The translations under genes were made by a program, and so were the position numbers. Positions 35,336-46,286 of a stretch of 64,000 nucleotides of DNA are shown piece by piece. Source of the DNA: Hyaloscypha bicolor E (lineage: Eukaryota; Ascomycota; Leotiomycetes; Helotiales; Hyaloscyphaceae); contig NW_020194541.1 in assembly GCF_002865645.1 (NCBI RefSeq), forward strand, positions 785,181-849,180, given 5' to 3'. The notes beneath the pieces were generated by a model. The model was given only the letters and a program-made list of their open reading frames with translations, did no database searches and was not told the origin of the DNA. Each line of letters opens with the position of its first letter. Position 1 is the first letter of the stretch.

Positions 35336-36331
35336 ATGGCGCCAACCAACTCCCGCCTGCGGCGCCGCATCTACATTCCCGTCTTATGCTCAATGACGGC
35401 GCTCCTCTGGCTCTTCTTCAAGCGACCACCTCCAGCAGGGGATCTTGTCCCCGATTATGGGACTCTGCATCCGCTTCGCCCCAAACCTTCCCTAGCAATC
35501 GCGACGCTCTTTTGTGGTGAATCATATGACGACGATTCCTACTTCGACTTCACCCGCGTCCTCACCTACCAACTCCTGCATGACCCAGCAACCAGCCTCA
35601 ACGCCTCCATCCCCTTCCTCATCCTGGTCTGTCCCGCGGCACCAACATGGCAAAGGGAGCGTCTCCGTGCCGACGGCGCAACCATCATCGAAACCGCCGA
35701 CCTGAACCTCCCAGGCTGGATCCACACCGGCGTGACGCGCTGGAAAGACCAGTTCCTGAAGCTCCGCCTCTGGGAAATGGTGCAGTACGATAGAATCCTG
35801 TACATGGACGCCGACACCACGCTGGCGGGCCCCATCGACAGCATCTTCGACGAGGAAATCGTCAAGCTCCCAGCCACCACCCTTCCCTCGAGAAAAGCCG
35901 AGATAAAGGGCGATGAGGCACCCCTTCCGGCGAATTATGTCTTCGCAGCGAGATCGAACAATGAATTTACAGGCCAGAGAGATCATCCCTTCCCTCCACC
36001 ACCAACCACGCTCTTCAGCGCGGGCTTCTGGATCATTGCACCGAGCAAAGAGATGTTTGATTATCTGATGAGTGTTACGGGTCATAGGAGGAGGTTCAAC
36101 CCGACGACGATGGAGCAGAGTTTACTGAATTATGCGTTCCGGAGGGAGGGCGCGATGCCTTGGATGGAGGTAAATTATAGGTGGAGTGCGACGTGGCCGA
36201 ATTTGAAGGATTTGGAGGGAGGCGTGGTGACGTTGCATGAGAAGTTGCAGTGGGAGGGGCCGGTGGAATTGCAGGATTTGTGGAAGGAGAAGAAGAGAAA
36301 GATGGATGCTTTTTTTGCCGAGAAGAGTTGA
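35336..36331 (+). CDS. GT8-type (glycogenin-like) glycosyltransferase, type II membrane protein
   Basis: Intronless, 331 residues. A short basic N-terminus (SRLRRR) precedes one hydrophobic anchor (about 12-28), typical of Golgi type II enzymes with a luminal catalytic domain. The catalytic region follows the glycosyltransferase family 8 pattern: AIATLFCG (54-61), the RWKDQFLKLRLWEMVQYDRI block (135-154) and the metal-binding DAD at 158-160 in YMDADT. Later come FSAGFWIIAPS and the NPTTMEQSLLNYAF acceptor-side block. Family members transfer a sugar from a nucleotide sugar using Mn2+. Donor and acceptor are not predictable here. Length and order fit fungal GT8 proteins, without the long glycogenin C-terminus. 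Confidence 0.92.
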   Translation: MAPTNSRLRRRIYIPVLCSMTALLWLFFKRPPPAGDLVPDYGTLHPLRPKPSLAIATLFCGESYDDDSYFDFTRVLTYQLLHDPATSLNASIPFLILVCPAAPTWQRERLRADGATIIETADLNLPGWIHTGVTRWKDQFLKLRLWEMVQYDRILYMDADTTLAGPIDSIFDEEIVKLPATTLPSRKAEIKGDEAPLPANYVFAARSNNEFTGQRDHPFPPPPTTLFSAGFWIIAPSKEMFDYLMSVTGHRRRFNPTTMEQSLLNYAFRREGAMPWMEVNYRWSATWPNLKDLEGGVVTLHEKLQWEGPVELQDLWKEKKRKMDAFFAEKS

Positions 36332-36586
36332 GTTGTATTGAGAGAAACCGGAAACATAGAATTCACTGTGCAGGTCTTCTCTTCTTTGGTCTTTTATGTT
36401 TCCCAAATCTCTATATAAGGTGCAGGGAAGACAGTTCTGGCTCGCCAACCTTGTTCCAACCCATTTCAAGAGAGAGATTATTAGCAGCGAAAAAAGTTCA
36501 ACAATGTACGAAGACTCTCGGAAATAGCTGTGTCTATTTGCCGGCAAAAAAGACGTTTCAGCCCAGGCTTGGCGATATTCCACCCT

Positions 36587-36608
36587 GGAACGTTCCGTAG
36601 AACGTTCC
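36587..36608. promoter_or_regulatory. Paired GAAcgTTC palindromes (heat-shock-element-like)
   Basis: GGAACGTTCC is followed after three bases by GAACGTTCC. The GAAnnTTC units match half of a heat-shock element, although the 4-nt gap between units is wider than the usual 2. It lies at the edge of island B, just before a probable LTR. Confidence 0.3.
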
Positions 36609-36630
36609 GGCCGGTATCGACTGGTATTAG

Positions 36631-36782
36631 TGTTGCATGGCAACCGCATGCTAGTGGTCACGTGCAGGCCCACGTGACTACACTCCTGTATTTAAGCTTT
36701 GGCCACTCGTGCCACACCTCTCTTTCCTCTTATCAATCAATATATTATTATTACAATATAACAACAATGTTTTATTGTAACA
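36631..36782 (+). repeat. Probable LTR, solo or 5', not RIP-mutated
   Basis: The segment begins TGTTGCATGGCAACC and ends TTGTAACA, giving TG...CA ends over 152 bp. It contains two CACGTG boxes, a TATTTAAGC promoter-like box and a C/T-rich run before the end. It differs from the other LTRs here, so it is not the 5' LTR of the gypsy remnant that follows. No second copy is in the window. Confidence 0.4.
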
Positions 36783-36959
36783 ATTAGGTAATATCGGTAA
36801 TAGAACATTCTAATCGTTCCAAAATGGTAGGGGTAGGGCAATAATAACAGGGGTAGGCAAATCCACTACTAGTTCTCCTACTATACTCCCTTTCTTATTT
36901 TTTATTTATTTATATAATTAATTTATCTTGAGTATATCCTTAAAATATCTTCTTTAATT

Positions 36960-39900
36960 AAACTAGACTATTCTCTTATATTATCCGAGATAGTAATATC
37001 TTTTATAAACTATTTAAAGAGGACTTCCCCGATTTAGAAGCATTTTTATTATATATTACTAAAGTAATTTTTCTTTTTTTAGACTAATTAGAGAAAATTA
37101 TATAAAACTATAAAAAAGAAGCTTCTATAGCCTAATTAAGATATAATACCTAAGTAAAAGCTAAAGAAGTAAAAAGAGATTCTTAATAAAAAGTAAATAT
37201 TAGACCTAGCTATTCTTATTTCTATAGTATTTAATTATATAGCTAAAAGAAAAAATAATATTATTAGTTAAATCTCTATTTATAAGATTAATAAGAAGCT
37301 TAAAGCTCGGAAAAAAGAAGCTATTTCTGGCCCAGAGAATTAATAACTGAGAAAAATAAAGCTTTAATAACTATAGAAAATATTACTTCCGGAATTTAAG
37401 AAATATATCTCTATTTTCTCTAAAAAGAAATCTAATATTCTTTCTCTTTATAAATTATATTATTATAAGATTTAAATTAAAGGCCTAAAAGAAACCGAGA
37501 ATATTAGATATTAATTCCTTTAGTAATAATTTATTTAAAAGCTTCTAGAAATTAAGTATTTCTTAAAAGATAATTTAGCTAAGGGCTTTATTAGAACTAG
37601 TTAGATTCTTTTTACTTTACTAGTTCTTTTTATAAAGAAAATAAATAAAGATTTATATTTCTATATTAATTTCTGCTATCTAAATAATATTATTCGAAAG
37701 AATTAATATTTCTTTTTATTTATTAATAAAACTTTAAATTAATTATTTGAGACTAAGATTTATACTAAATTAGATATTTACTAAGCTTTCTATTATATAG
37801 CTATAAACCCGGACTTTTAGAAACTAATAATATTTCATATTTACTATAAAGTATATAAATATAATATTTTCTAGGAAGGCCTTATAAATAGTCCGGTTAT
37901 ATATTAATATTATATAAATAATATATTTTTTTAAATATCTAAATAACTTTTATATAATATATCTTAATAATATTCTTATTTATTTAGAGAACCTAATAGA
38001 ATATAAATAGTATATATAAAAGATACTAGATTATTTATATCTTACTAATCTCTAAGTAAATATTAAGAAATCGGAATTTAAAATTATATATATAAAATAC
38101 TTGAGCTTTATTATTTCTATATCTAATATTAAAGTAAATTCTAATAAAGTTAAAGTAATATATAACTAGTAATTCCTAAAAATAATTAAAAAATATATAG
38201 TTTTTTCTTAGCTTCTATAACTTTTATAAATATTTTATTAAAAAGTATAAATGAATTACTAGATTTCTTACCTTATTTATAAAAAAGGAAATTTCCTTTA
38301 AATAATTCGAATAATATTAAAAGGCTTTTATCTATCTAAAAGAAGCTATAATTTCTATTCTAGTTTTATAATACTATAATTTAGATCTGCTTATAATAAT
38401 AGAAATAAATATATCTAAAAAAGTAACTACTAGCTTATTTTCTTAATAAAACCCAGAAATAGGCCTTTAATATTTTATAGCTTATTTTTCCAAAACTATA
38501 TTTCTAGTAAAGCTTAATTATAATATATATAATAAGGAAATACTTATTATAATATAAGTACTAGAGAAATAGAAAGCTAAGCTAAAGGGCTTTTAGAATA
38601 CTTTCTTTAAAGTTTATTCTAATTACTATATCTTAGAATACTTTATAACTATTAAGAAACTCTTTTCTTAATAAGCTAAATGGGCTAAGCTCTTATTTTA
38701 TTATTATTTTAAGCTTATATATTATTCTAGAAAATTAAATAAGTAAGTAAATGCTTTATTATAAAAATAAAATAAAGTAAATACTTAAAGCCAGATTAAG
38801 AAAAAGCTATAAACCCAAGTATTTCTCTCTAAAAATAAGATTAATCCGGAGATTATTTATAACTTATAGCTTATAGTAATATTTTATAAAATTAGTTTAC
38901 TTAATTCGGAATTTGGCCCTAAAAACCAAATATATACTAAAGACTTTCCGGAAGAAAATATTCTTATTAAAGATATAATTCCCCTAAAAAAAGGTATTTT
39001 CTTAGAAGCTTTACTAGTAAACTTTATTATAATAGCTCCTATAGAAATACTATTAGAAGCTCTTACTAAATATAGTAGTTTATAACTTATAAATAAGATC
39101 CTATAAAATAATTATATATTACCGGATCTAGAAAAGCTATATATAATAGCCTAAGCCAAAAATAATATCTGGAAATTATAAAATAGCCTTCTTTTATATT
39201 ATAGAAAACTTTATATTATAGAGAACGAAATAATTCCTAAATTACTTTTATAAACTATTCTAATTTATAAAGTATATAATAAATTCCTTTCTAAATATCC
39301 TAGATATATAAAGCTCTATTAATTATTAAAGAAGTAATATTATTAGTTATTATAAATAAGAATATTAATTAATACTATAGTAATTATTATACTTATAAGA
39401 GATTATATATATCTAGAAATAAGAAGCCTAATTTACTTTATTTCCTTCTAGTTCCTAATTATCTCTAGTAATATATTATTATAGATTTTAAAAGCTATTT
39501 AGAAAGCAAATTAGGCTATAATATAATTATTATATTTATAGATTACTTATCTAAATACCTAATTATAATTCTAATATAAAATATAATTATAGCCAAATAG
39601 CTAGTACTTCTATTTTTACTTTATATAATATACTAAATAAGTATTTCAGAAATAATTATATTAGATTAGGAACCCTAATTTATATCTAATTTTTAAAGCG
39701 AATTCTATATGAGAATTAGTATAAAGCTCAAGCTCTTTATAGCTAATTATCTCTAAATAAATAAATAAATAGAGATTATATTTATATATTAACTATTATT
39801 AGAATAACTAGAATAAATAGATTACTATAATTAATTATTTATAAGCCTTTCTTTAGTATAAAACTATTAGCTAGTTCCTATTTATAACTAAAAAGAGCTA

Positions 39901-40753
39901 TAAGCTTTATATTTCTCTAAACTAGAACTTCTTTATTAAAGCTAATTTACTTAAGAAGAAGCTAAATAGAAATAAAGCTAAAGTATTAGTAAATTAATTA
40001 TATGAATTATAATAACTTATTTAAGGCTATATAAAATAAATATAGGAATAATATATAATATAAGCTAATAAGTATTACTATCTAATTAATTTCAAAGTCG
40101 GAAATAAAGTATAAGTTACTATAAAGTACTAGAAATCCAATTATTTAAGCTAGAAGCTAAGGAACTAAATAAAGGGCCTATTTGAGATTCTAGAATAATA
40201 TAGCTACTTATTTCTTCTAAAACTACCAGAAATTATAAAGATATATCTAGTTTTCTATATAAAGAAGCTATAAAAAGACTCCTAGAATTCTTTACTAGAT
40301 TAAGTAAATCCGGAATTACTCTTATTAATACTAGAAAAGAGTAAATAAAAGTATAATATTAAACAAGTTATTATAATTAAGCTAGTAAGAAATAAGCTAA
40401 AATATAGAATTTAGTAAGTTAGTTAGAATAAAGATCTAGTATAATATCTAGCTTTAGTACTAAGTAATAGCCTTCTGGTTTTATAAAGTTTCTATAATAA
40501 TAATATTAATATACCAGAACTTTTATAAAACTTATAATACTAGCTAGATTATATAAAAAATAATAATTATCTAGAATTATACGAAAATAATAATAAATTC
40601 TTCTAAGTTATATAATAAAGGCACTGGCCTTTTATATATAACTTCTATATTCGAGATATTAGTTTTATTTTAGGAAAGAATATAATATAAAATTAGATAG
40701 ATTAATAGCTTTTATAAAGCTCGGAAATAAGCTTATTATAAAAAGAAAAGTAA
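36960..40753 (+). pseudogene. RIP-mutated Ty3/gypsy pol relic
   Basis: Ignoring stops, the plus strand reads as gypsy pol: reverse transcriptase from about 37500 (EDNLAKGFI-like start, then LFIKK-NKDLYFYINF, later YLNNILIY where the catalytic YxDD block has lost Asp), RNase H (about 38300-38800), integrase (about 39300-39950) and a C-terminal tail. No gag and no 5' LTR of the matching type are visible, so the 5' end is missing. The AT content is among the highest in the window and essentially every exon-length frame is broken. Confidence 0.82.
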
Positions 40754-41027
40754 TATTATAATTCCTAGATATCCGGTATCTGAGATATCTTACTAAATAT
40801 TAGATATCTTCTAGATATATATAATATGGCCGCCTTACTAGAAAAGTATATTTGGAATATACTAGAAATATTTAGAAAACTAAGCCCCTTCGGGACTAGT
40901 ATATTATAAGATATATATACTTTCTTATAGCCTCCTATATTCTAGTTTTCTCTTTTTTAGCTTTAAATTATCTTTATAAAAGACCTTTTACCTTGCTTTC
41001 TAAGCCCTAAATACTATACTTATAATA
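40754..41027 (+). repeat. 3' LTR of the gypsy remnant
   Basis: 274 bp beginning TATTATAATTCC and ending ACTTATAATA, preceded by a purine run AAAAGAAAAG that fits a polypurine tract. It matches the solo LTR at 48511-48785 almost end to end (274 versus 275 bp), with transition differences. Confidence 0.85.
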
Positions 41028-42800
41028 GAGAGTATATAGTAATATAAAGAGGTTCTTTTATAGAAATAAAGAACTACTTGAATTAATTACTAGTTTTTAT
41101 ACTAGTTCTAATCGAAAATTAGTATAACTAATTAATATATATTTCCAGAAGCTTATAAATAATCTTTAGGACCTTAGAAATATTTATATAGGTTTCTTAT
41201 ATAAATATTTATTAAATTCTTTTTATATAGCTATTTAGATTATTTTAATACAAGATCTAATAGGTAGTATTAATTTTATAGAATAGTACCTTAGTACTTT
41301 AGATTAAGCTAATTAAAATATTCAGATTCTAAACGAAATCATAATTACTAGCTAGCTCTTATACCTGAAATATAATTACTTTTCCTTCTTACTTATTTAG
41401 CCCTAATCTAATTAGATAATTTTTATATTTATTATCTAGATTATATTAGTAAAATTACTTTCTAAAATACTAAAAATTTACCTTAATTAAATAATTAATT
41501 AATTAAATATTTATTAGAATAAATTAATGGATCTTAGAAATAAGATTTTAGAAAAGAAATATAATTATAATATATATAGGATTATATATAACTTAAGGGC
41601 ATATAATAAATCTCGGATATTATAGATATTAATTAGGGAAATTAGTAGCCTTTTAATTTTATAACTAACTATTATTTATATTATAAGTATTAGGCTTATA
41701 AATTACTAATTATATATATATTATCGGGGCCTCTTATTTAAAGAAGGCTTTCCTGGACTTTATAAAAGAGATAGAAATTAGTTCTATACTAAATTTAATA
41801 CTATAGTTTTATAACTTACTAATTTATTCTATTATCTTATTACCTACTAATAAATACCTTATATATATAATATAGTTAAAGCTATAGTAATTAAAGTATT
41901 AGTAGATTTGGGCCTTTTTATTATATTATTAATTTAATTTAAAAGCACTTTCCTAAATAATTTTTTAGGCTCTAATAATATTATTAATAGTTTCTTTATT
42001 ATAGAAATTAATTATAATAATATTTATATACTTACCGGACTTATATTTTAAGAGCTAGATAACTCTTTTAACCTTATTAGGGCTTTTAATAAGTACTAGA
42101 TTTCCGGTAAATAGTTTTCTAATAACTTTCTTTTATTTATTTATATTAATACTATTAATTGAAATTAAAGAGATTATTACTTTATAGAATAATACTAGAA
42201 CTTTTATTTTCTTTCCTATAAAGCTTTCCTATTTCTTGCTATTATAAATAATAGTATTAATTATATTTATATTATATATATAGAAAAATATATTTCTATT
42301 ATTTATAAATTAGACTAAATTAATCTAGTTTACTATTATAGCTAGTAGGCCTATAGCTAGCAGGCTAGTAGCTAAGAGAATTATAATAGACTATATACTA
42401 TTATTATAATTATAGCTAGTATAATAGTAAGCCCTAAGGGCTCTAGTAATAGTATTATTAGCCCTGAGAAAAATGTATTTATTAGGCTTTTCGAGGGCTT
42501 GGAGCTTCTTCTTAAAGGCCTTGCTATAGATCGTAAGGCGGATCTCCCGGGCTATTATACTATTAAATTATAAGGCTCGGGTAGTAAACAGGAATATAGT
42601 AATATATATTAGTAATATAAAATATATATAAATACTATTAGCCGAAGCTAATACTACTTACTACCTTTGCCTATAAGAATAGTACTATTAAGGAAAGTTA
42701 TTCCTATTATTAATTCTATACTTCCTTACTAAGGAGCTTCTAGATAGATATACTCTACTATATATATTAGGCCTTAATATTAGCCTGTATTTACTAGATA
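41028..42800. other. AT-rich transposon remnants
   Basis: Stop-filled DNA that fades to intermediate composition after 42450. The interval of about 41570-41870 is repeated in inverted orientation at about 52000-52300, showing it is a dispersed repeat. No protein can be named with confidence. Confidence 0.55.
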
Positions 42801-43007
42801 ACCTACTATAGCTGGTCCTGGTTATTCTTTGCCTCCGGCGCTTCGAGGTATGAGATAACTAATTTAATAAAGGAGACTATAGTAAGGTTCGGGATCTGTC
42901 TTTTCTTTCTATTACTATATGCCCCGTTGGAGTGGGCTTTGAGAAGTCGTACTTCTCGCAGGAGGATACGTACGTAAATCTGACAATTCATATCGCAGAC
43001 TCCCACA

Positions 43008-43172
43008 ATGGGCCACGACGTCGCCGGAATCGGTGCCATTGGGGGAACAGACCCCAAGGAATCGATTGCAGGTGTCGGGAATGCTGTGCAGGGCGTGGTT
43101 GTTGAGTTATTTCCAAAAATTCGATTTGGGCACGCGGAGATGTTTTCGGTTTGGGGAAGCTATGTGAGCTGA
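43008..43172 (+). CDS. Small ORF, 54 residues, doubtful
   Basis: An ATG reading begins MGHDVAGIGAIGGTDPKES at the very edge of island C and stops after 54 codons. It is Gly-rich at the start. It could be the surviving 5' exon of a gene lost to the adjacent repeat block, a short peptide gene, or chance. I recognise no family. Confidence 0.25.
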   Translation: MGHDVAGIGAIGGTDPKESIAGVGNAVQGVVVELFPKIRFGHAEMFSVWGSYVS

Positions 43173-43368
43173 ATAGGGATTTGGCAGGGGCACACCCCTT
43201 TTGGGTCCATTAAAGACGGCTGAAAGCGAGCCTCGGAAATTGAAGTGGATGTCATCGCATTTTCACGTGATTAACCTAAAGTCTCGCGTTCCAACGCGTC
43301 TCGTCTTCCACTCTCCTCACCAAATTTCATCCACTGAAGTCAAAGTCTCAGAGCGGCACGATAAAAGT

Positions 43369-44037
43369 ATGGAAGGCTTTATAACAAGAAAGCGGTCACT
43401 TGCAGAGCTGGATACGAACGCAGGCCGCCTTCCATCCCCAGCTCCATCGTCCTCTCTCGTCCAACCATCCTCTCGTCCCGCGAAGAAGACCAAGACGGTT
43501 TCACGTGTGGCAGATTCAACCAGCAGAACGAAACGCACGAATAAAGCTTCTGCGAAGTCTAAGGTTGCGCAGACACCAGGACATTGCTCGTTGAACAAGA
43601 AGGAGTTTGGCGATAGGATCAAGAATTGCTTGGCCTTGGAAAAATATGCGGTGCAGAGAATGAGCTTCCAGGTCAATACATGTTCCTACATTGCACCTGT
43701 AAACGCCGAGGGGATTTGCTGATGGCAAAGCGCTTTGCAGGTAGAGATGGACGTCTCATTCTTCAGAAGCTTTTTTGGAGGTGATCATGGAGTTCAAATC
43801 ACACCTGAAGGCAAGCATTCCCGATATCTGTCCCTCGATCGCCGAATCTGACATTAGGTAGTATACGACGAGAAGACGCCAGTCGTGGTTGCCGAGCTTA
43901 GGAACAAGGAAGCGGGAGAGGTGTTCGGCGTGTCGAAGATAAAGAATGGGAATCGATACGAAACTGTTCATCTTTTCAGGATGAGCGTAATTCTATATCC
44001 GCTGAAGCAGACTGCTTCAGTTTGGATATCTGCTTGA
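43369..44037 (+). CDS. Small basic protein of unknown function, spliced
   Basis: Model of three exons (43369-43671, 43741-43810, 43862-44037), 182 residues. I do not recognise the family. The first 75 residues are low-complexity and rich in Ser, Pro, Lys and Arg, with nuclear-localisation-like clusters (RPAKKTKT, RTKRTNK), after a start MEGFITRKR. The second half is more ordered: LEKYAVQRMSFQ, then VEMDVSFFRSFFGGDHGVQI, then VAELRNKEAGEVFGVSKIKN. Intron 1 (69 nt) uses a weak donor GTCAAT but ends in a good CTTTGCAG. Intron 2 (51 nt) uses a GC donor (GCAAGC) with a CTGAC branch and ends GTAG. Without the splices the reading stops early. The last 20 residues may be less certain. Confidence 0.55.
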
Positions 44038-44490
44038 ATGGCTGTTCCGCTCTCTAGGTGCCTTTGGATCCCCGACACCCGGGCGCTCAAACAGCCATAA
44101 CAATCTACACAGCGTCCTGTCGAGGAAACCTCTTTCCGATTTGAAAATTACGGAGTAATGCAAATGTGAGATGGGGTCGATCACTAAATCGTGGGGCTTG
44201 CTGGCGTGCTAGTGCAATTTGTCATCCGGGCTAGTGCCCACTGGTCTTCCCCAAGTACTTATGTCTTCCAGCCCCGAAATTAATCATGCCTCGCTTCTCT
44301 TCCATTGTTTCCACTTCAAGGACGGCACTCCTCTACTGTATAGTCGACCCTCCTTTTCAAGCATCCTTTGCAGTTCATCGCCTCTCTACCGAGGGCTAGC
44401 TTTCAGTAACCCCCACTCTGTGCCTCCTGGCAGCGTCTTCCTTCCTCGAAAAGTCCCATATCCTGCAAACTGCACGCCAAAACCCTCAAG
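44038..44490. other. Intergenic region, promoter of the dehydrogenase
   Basis: Short region of ordinary composition with C/T-rich DNA before the next start codon. The frame 44219-44557 runs into the dehydrogenase gene and is not supported. Confidence 0.5.
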
Positions 44491-45334
44491 ATGGTTAAGT
44501 CAGCAGACAAGCTCATTGGCAAGAAGATCATCGTCGTTGGCGGGACCTCAGGGTTAGTCCCATCGTCCCATCGTTTTCAGCGGCTTTCATAGTACCGACC
44601 CTCTTGCAGAATTGGATTCGGAGCAGCACAGGCATTCATCGATGCCGGCGCTCTGGTGACTGTGATCTCATCCAACCAAGACAACGTCAATGATGCAGTG
44701 AAACGCCTGAGCTCTCTTCACGCCTCTGGTAAAGTGGGCAATGTTCGCGATGAGGAGTCCTTTGTTGAAGTGCTGAAAAGCATTGCACCTGTTGATCACA
44801 TCGTGTTCTCCGGTGTAGATCAAATCATCCGAGGCAAGCTCGAGGAGCTGGATTTGGACAGTGCAAAGCACTTGTTTGGCGTCAAATTCTGGGGCGCTCT
44901 TCTCATCGGGAAAGGTTGGCTCAGAATATCTAGACCACGTATTCAGAAGACTAATGGAAACAGCTGTCGCGAAGTACGACTTGATCAATTCGGGAGGATC
45001 ACTCACACTCACCTCCGGTGGGGCAGCTTACAGACCCGGCAAAGGCGCCTCAGCAGGGGGGGCACTTAATGGGGGTGTGATATCCCTTACCAAAGGTCTC
45101 GCTGGCGACCTCGCGGAGAGGAAAATCAGAGTCAATGTTGTGGTACCGGGACTCGTGAAGAGTGAGCTTTGGGCCAAGATGGGCAAGACGGAAGAGCAGC
45201 AGAAGGAGCAGTTTGAAAATGCAAAGTTGCCGGTGGGGTTTGTGGCCACGCCGGATGATATTGCGGAGGCGTATCTATATCTTGTGAAGGCGGATTATGC
45301 TACAGGGACTGCTGTGGAGATTGGTGGGTTTTGA
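44491..45334 (+). CDS. Short-chain dehydrogenase/reductase, atypical
   Basis: Three exons (44491-44552, 44610-44914, 44964-45334) encode 245 residues. The N-terminal cofactor loop GGTSGIGFG (17-25) is a normal SDR Rossmann motif, split by intron 1 (57 nt) after the first base pair of its second Gly codon. Intron 2 is 49 nt. The active-site region reads LTSGGAAYRPGKG (138-150): a Tyr-x3-Lys spacing exists at 145/149, but only five residues after Ser140 rather than the usual 13 or so, and the classical site further on is occupied by Gly/Ala. After it come ISLTKGLAGDLAERKIRVNV and VVPGLVKSELW as in SDRs. It therefore belongs to the subgroup whose motif is SG-x-A-x-RPG-x-G. NAD(P) specificity and substrate are unknown. 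Cytosolic, as no signal is seen. Confidence 0.9.
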
Positions 45335-46286
45335 AGATTGAATGCGGATGATTAAGCTGACTCTTTTTAGATGGCGGATCCCGACTTTGAATCTCCGCTA
45401 AAGATGAACGGGTCATGAAGAGCAACGGTAAAGATGACTCTGTGCGGTCATTCGGCGGCTGTTGCCGTGCTCGATCTGAGGGATTGGCCGAAATAAAGCC
45501 CAAAAAGGCTCTTTTTTGCAACGGAATACTTGAAAACCTTTCATTTCCTCGAAAGTTCCCAGCTTCTTTGTTCCGATGTTAACGACAAAATTGGCCAATT
45601 TCTAGCGATTCAAAGATCAGGTAGGTATTACACACCCTGCTTCTGCCGCTCTACGAGCGAGAATAAAAAAGGTACTGCGCAGAGACGTTCTATGTTGGAT
45701 AACGGGACAAATCAATAATACTATGAACTCTTTCTCCGGCTATAGCCATGGCCCGTCGCATAGACGAGCTGCTCCTCCCACACAGCTGCATGGCGAATCG
45801 ATATCCTGCTAGCATTTCATCATGTCTATTTACTTTGGCATCAATGGCCACATTACGAGGCCGCATATGTCTTTCCTGCAACATAGTGCACATTGGCTGC
45901 TCGTTCAACCGTATCTTATTCAATTGACAATATTCTGCATACAAGCCACAATGTCCTGGCAGCATTCAATCAACTCAATTAGGAGTTCTCAAGGTTCGGA
46001 GTACCACACGGAGAGGTTCTATTTTTTTAATTTTTTTTGGAGAATTGCACAATCGATACGCCATAAACTCTTCCTTCAATAATAGCCACGTTCCAAACGC
46101 TACTAATGATCCACATCAACGTATTTCTTCCTCCAAACTGACTTTATAATGAATTAAGGAAGGCACCTTGATTATTTAAGGCGCTACACATCATGCTGCA
46201 ACCACAGGGAGGATTAGACATCTACGAGATGAAGGGCAGGAGAATTGATGCCTATATAAGGCCATCGCATCGAACAAACATCCCAT
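45335..46286. other. Intergenic region between convergent genes
   Basis: About 950 bp that must contain the 3' ends of the dehydrogenase (plus) and the secreted protein (minus). Only short overlapping frames, with no recognisable content. Confidence 0.55.
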
